33,290 nucleotides of DNA from Polaribacter sp. (GTDB taxonomy: Bacteria; Bacteroidota; Bacteroidia; Flavobacteriales; Flavobacteriaceae), in NCBI GenBank assembly GCA_029250685.1, contig JAQXEU010000015.1, forward strand, positions 1 through 33,290, written 5' to 3'. The notes beneath the pieces were generated by a model, which saw only the letters and a program-made list of their open reading frames with translations, did not search any database and was not told the origin of the DNA. The position numbers and the translations under genes are program-made. Below, one piece after another: positions 32,127 through 33,290 of the stretch. Numbering within the stretch: the first letter of the stretch is position 1; each line of letters starts with the position of its first letter.

Positions 32127-32822
32127 CTATTTCCTATCTCCTAATATTCTTAGTAGTAATAAAAATAAGTTGATAAAGTCTAAATACAACATTAAAGCTC
32201 CGATAATTGCTCCTTTAGATTCTTCTTCAGAGCCAAATTCTGTTGCAGTACTCATTCTTTTAATCTTCTGAGTGTCGTACGCAGTTAATCCAACGAAAAT
32301 AAAAATTCCTGCATACGTAATTAACCAATACATCATTTCGCTTTGCATAAAGAAATTAACAACAGATGCAATGATGATTCCGATTAACGCCATAAACAAT
32401 AAACTACCCCAAGAAGTTAAATCTTTTTTGGTGTAATATCCATAAATACTCATAATTGCAAAAGTACCGGCAGTTACAAAAAATGTGCTTGCAATAGATG
32501 CGCTTGTATACGCTAAAAAAACTACTGATAAAGTCAATCCGTTTAATGCAGCATATCCAGTAAATATAGTTCCTGCCAATTGTGCGCTCATTTTTTGAAT
32601 CCTTACGATTAGATATCCTACTAAGAATATCTCACCAATAATTAAACCATAAAACATCATCATGTTTTCCTTAATCATTAACTCAATTCCTTCAATAGAA
32701 GCAACATACATTGCAATTAAACCTGTAATTGCTAATCCGCCAGACATCCAAGTATATACTTTAGACATAAAAGCAGCCTGTATCGTTTGAACTTGCTCGC
32801 TGGTGTAATTTCTTAATTCCAT
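32127..32822 (-). CDS. Bax inhibitor-1/YccA family membrane protein
   Basis: A 231-residue inner-membrane protein with seven predicted transmembrane segments after a short polar N terminus. The closing segments contain TAYDTQKIKRM and LYLDFINLFLLLLRILGDRK, diagnostic of the UPF0005/BI-1 family. Relatives such as YccA modulate FtsH, and BsYetJ is a pH-sensitive calcium leak channel; which applies here is unknown. It ends 18 bp before the DEAD-box -7 region and begins 76 bp after the next small gene, which has its own terminator. Confidence 0.92.
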   Translation of the reverse strand: MELRNYTSEQVQTIQAAFMSKVYTWMSGGLAITGLIAMYVASIEGIELMIKENMMMFYGLIIGEIFLVGYLIVRIQKMSAQLAGTIFTGYAALNGLTLSVVFLAYTSASIASTFFVTAGTFAIMSIYGYYTKKDLTSWGSLLFMALIGIIIASVVNFFMQSEMMYWLITYAGIFIFVGLTAYDTQKIKRMSTATEFGSEEESKGAIIGALMLYLDFINLFLLLLRILGDRK

Positions 32823-32850
32823 TTTATAATTTATTTCCAGTAAAAATAAA

Positions 32851-32879
32851 AAAAAAGAGCCATTATAAAATAGCTCTTA
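32851..32879 (-). terminator. Terminator of the GlsB-like gene
   Basis: On the minus strand a stem AAGAGC/GCTCTT (32873-32878 with 32855-32860) is followed by a long T-run (complement of 32841-32859). It lies just after the stop of the gene at 32899. Confidence 0.65.
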
Positions 32880-32898
32880 TCGTTAAATCTTTAATAAT

Positions 32899-33135
32899 TT
32901 ATTTTTTTAACAAACCTGCTACAAATAATACAACAGCTGCTCCAATAACACCAGTTATTAAATCTCCAACAATTCCGTCCATAAATGAAATTCCTAAAAC
33001 TCCAAATAACCATCCTCCAACTGCTCCTCCAACAATACCTAAAATCATATTCATTAAAAAACCGAAACCACCACCTTTCATTAATTTACCTGCAAGAAAA
33101 CCTGCTAATGCTCCAATTAAAATTGCGTACAACAT
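32899..33135 (-). CDS. GlsB/YeaQ/YmgE-type stress membrane protein
   Basis: A 78-residue, glycine-rich protein with three closely spaced hydrophobic helices (IGALAGFLAGKLMKGG, GIVGGAVGGWLFGVLG, GVIGAAVVLFVAGLLKK). That is the pattern of the transglycosylase-associated protein family, small inner-membrane proteins often induced by stress or stationary phase. Biochemical role unknown. Monocistronic by its own terminator at 32851-32879. Confidence 0.88.
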   Translation of the reverse strand: MLYAILIGALAGFLAGKLMKGGGFGFLMNMILGIVGGAVGGWLFGVLGISFMDGIVGDLITGVIGAAVVLFVAGLLKK

Positions 33136-33210
33136 AATATAAAATTTTATAGTTAGTAATATTTAAATATACTATTTGACTTACTATCAAGCACTTAACA
33201 ATAATTGAGT

Positions 33211-33290
33211 TATTAACAGATATATTAAAAAACAAAAAATCGTATTACAATTGTAATACGATTTTTTGTTTTTTAATATATCTGTTAATA
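33211..33290. repeat. 80-bp perfect palindrome at the window edge
   Basis: The 40 bases 33211-33250 are the exact reverse complement of 33251-33290 with no loop and no mismatch. The inner 34 bases (AAAAAATCGTATTAC and its complement) look like a bidirectional terminator. The outer arms extend far beyond what a terminator needs, and the symmetry reaches the final base. It may be a natural hairpin or a fold-back assembly end. Confidence 0.9.

Noticed and set aside
1..33290. CRISPR array, phage, integrative element or defence island
   Set aside because: No spaced direct repeats, integrase, transposase, nuclease-helicase pair or restriction gene is visible in any frame.

Overview
The window looks like chromosomal DNA of a Gram-negative flavobacterium, probably a marine member of the Flavobacteriaceae. 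Several things point there: strongly AT-rich codon use; gene starts without Shine-Dalgarno sequences; Bacteroidetes-type promoters (TTG, 17-23 bp, TAnnTTTG); an lpxB gene; a mevalonate pathway with a GYDIA-type GHMP kinase; a long-form urocanase; and secreted M14 peptidases. No tRNA, rRNA, CRISPR array, phage, insertion sequence or recognisable defence system is present.

Layout. (1) 1-336: intergenic DNA with a structured, terminator-ended RNA tail of something that starts outside the window. (2) 337-6029: a LysR regulator divergent from hutH-hutU-hutI (histidine to N-formimino-glutamate), with interleaved face-to-face promoters and a dyad between them. (3) 6063-10527: a minus-strand operon of diphosphomevalonate decarboxylase, a YwqK/MORN protein, a mevalonate-kinase-like GHMP kinase, a UbiA-family prenyltransferase of the (di)geranylgeranylglyceryl-phosphate type, and an rRNA pseudouridine synthase. 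(4) 10564-13824: a remodelled-looking stretch. A LytTR response regulator and an esterase, both without their N-terminal parts, are joined head to head at about position 11020. They are followed by two small unknown proteins, an alpha/beta hydrolase and a start-less ORF remnant. (5) 13825-17517: a BaiN/HI0933-type flavoprotein, the GYDIA GHMP kinase and class II HMG-CoA reductase, with REP-like inverted repeats on both sides of the kinase gene. (6) 17707-24057: a POT peptide transporter, a secreted thioredoxin-like protein, and the minus-strand run surE, small membrane protein, lpxB, comEC. (7) 24282-30802: a tail-specific protease with a thioesterase, then a secreted operon of two M14-family paralogues, the first apparently catalytically dead, and a small exported NTF2/lumazine-binding-like protein. 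(8) 30844-33135: a DEAD-box helicase, a Bax-inhibitor-1/YccA protein and a GlsB-type membrane protein. (9) 33211-33290: an 80-bp perfect palindrome that ends on the last base.

How the genes work together. HMG-CoA reductase, two GHMP kinases and the decarboxylase cover HMG-CoA to isopentenyl diphosphate if one of the two kinases phosphorylates phosphomevalonate. The UbiA-family enzyme can use the resulting polyprenyl diphosphates. HutH, HutU and HutI degrade histidine, but the last step (HutG or HutF) is not here. POT, Prc and the M14 pair fit a peptide-scavenging lifestyle. The points most worth a second look are the doubly truncated head-to-head junction near 11020, the active/dead M14 pair, the mevalonate/ether-lipid-type prenyltransferase operon, the interleaved lysR/hutH promoters and the terminal palindrome.
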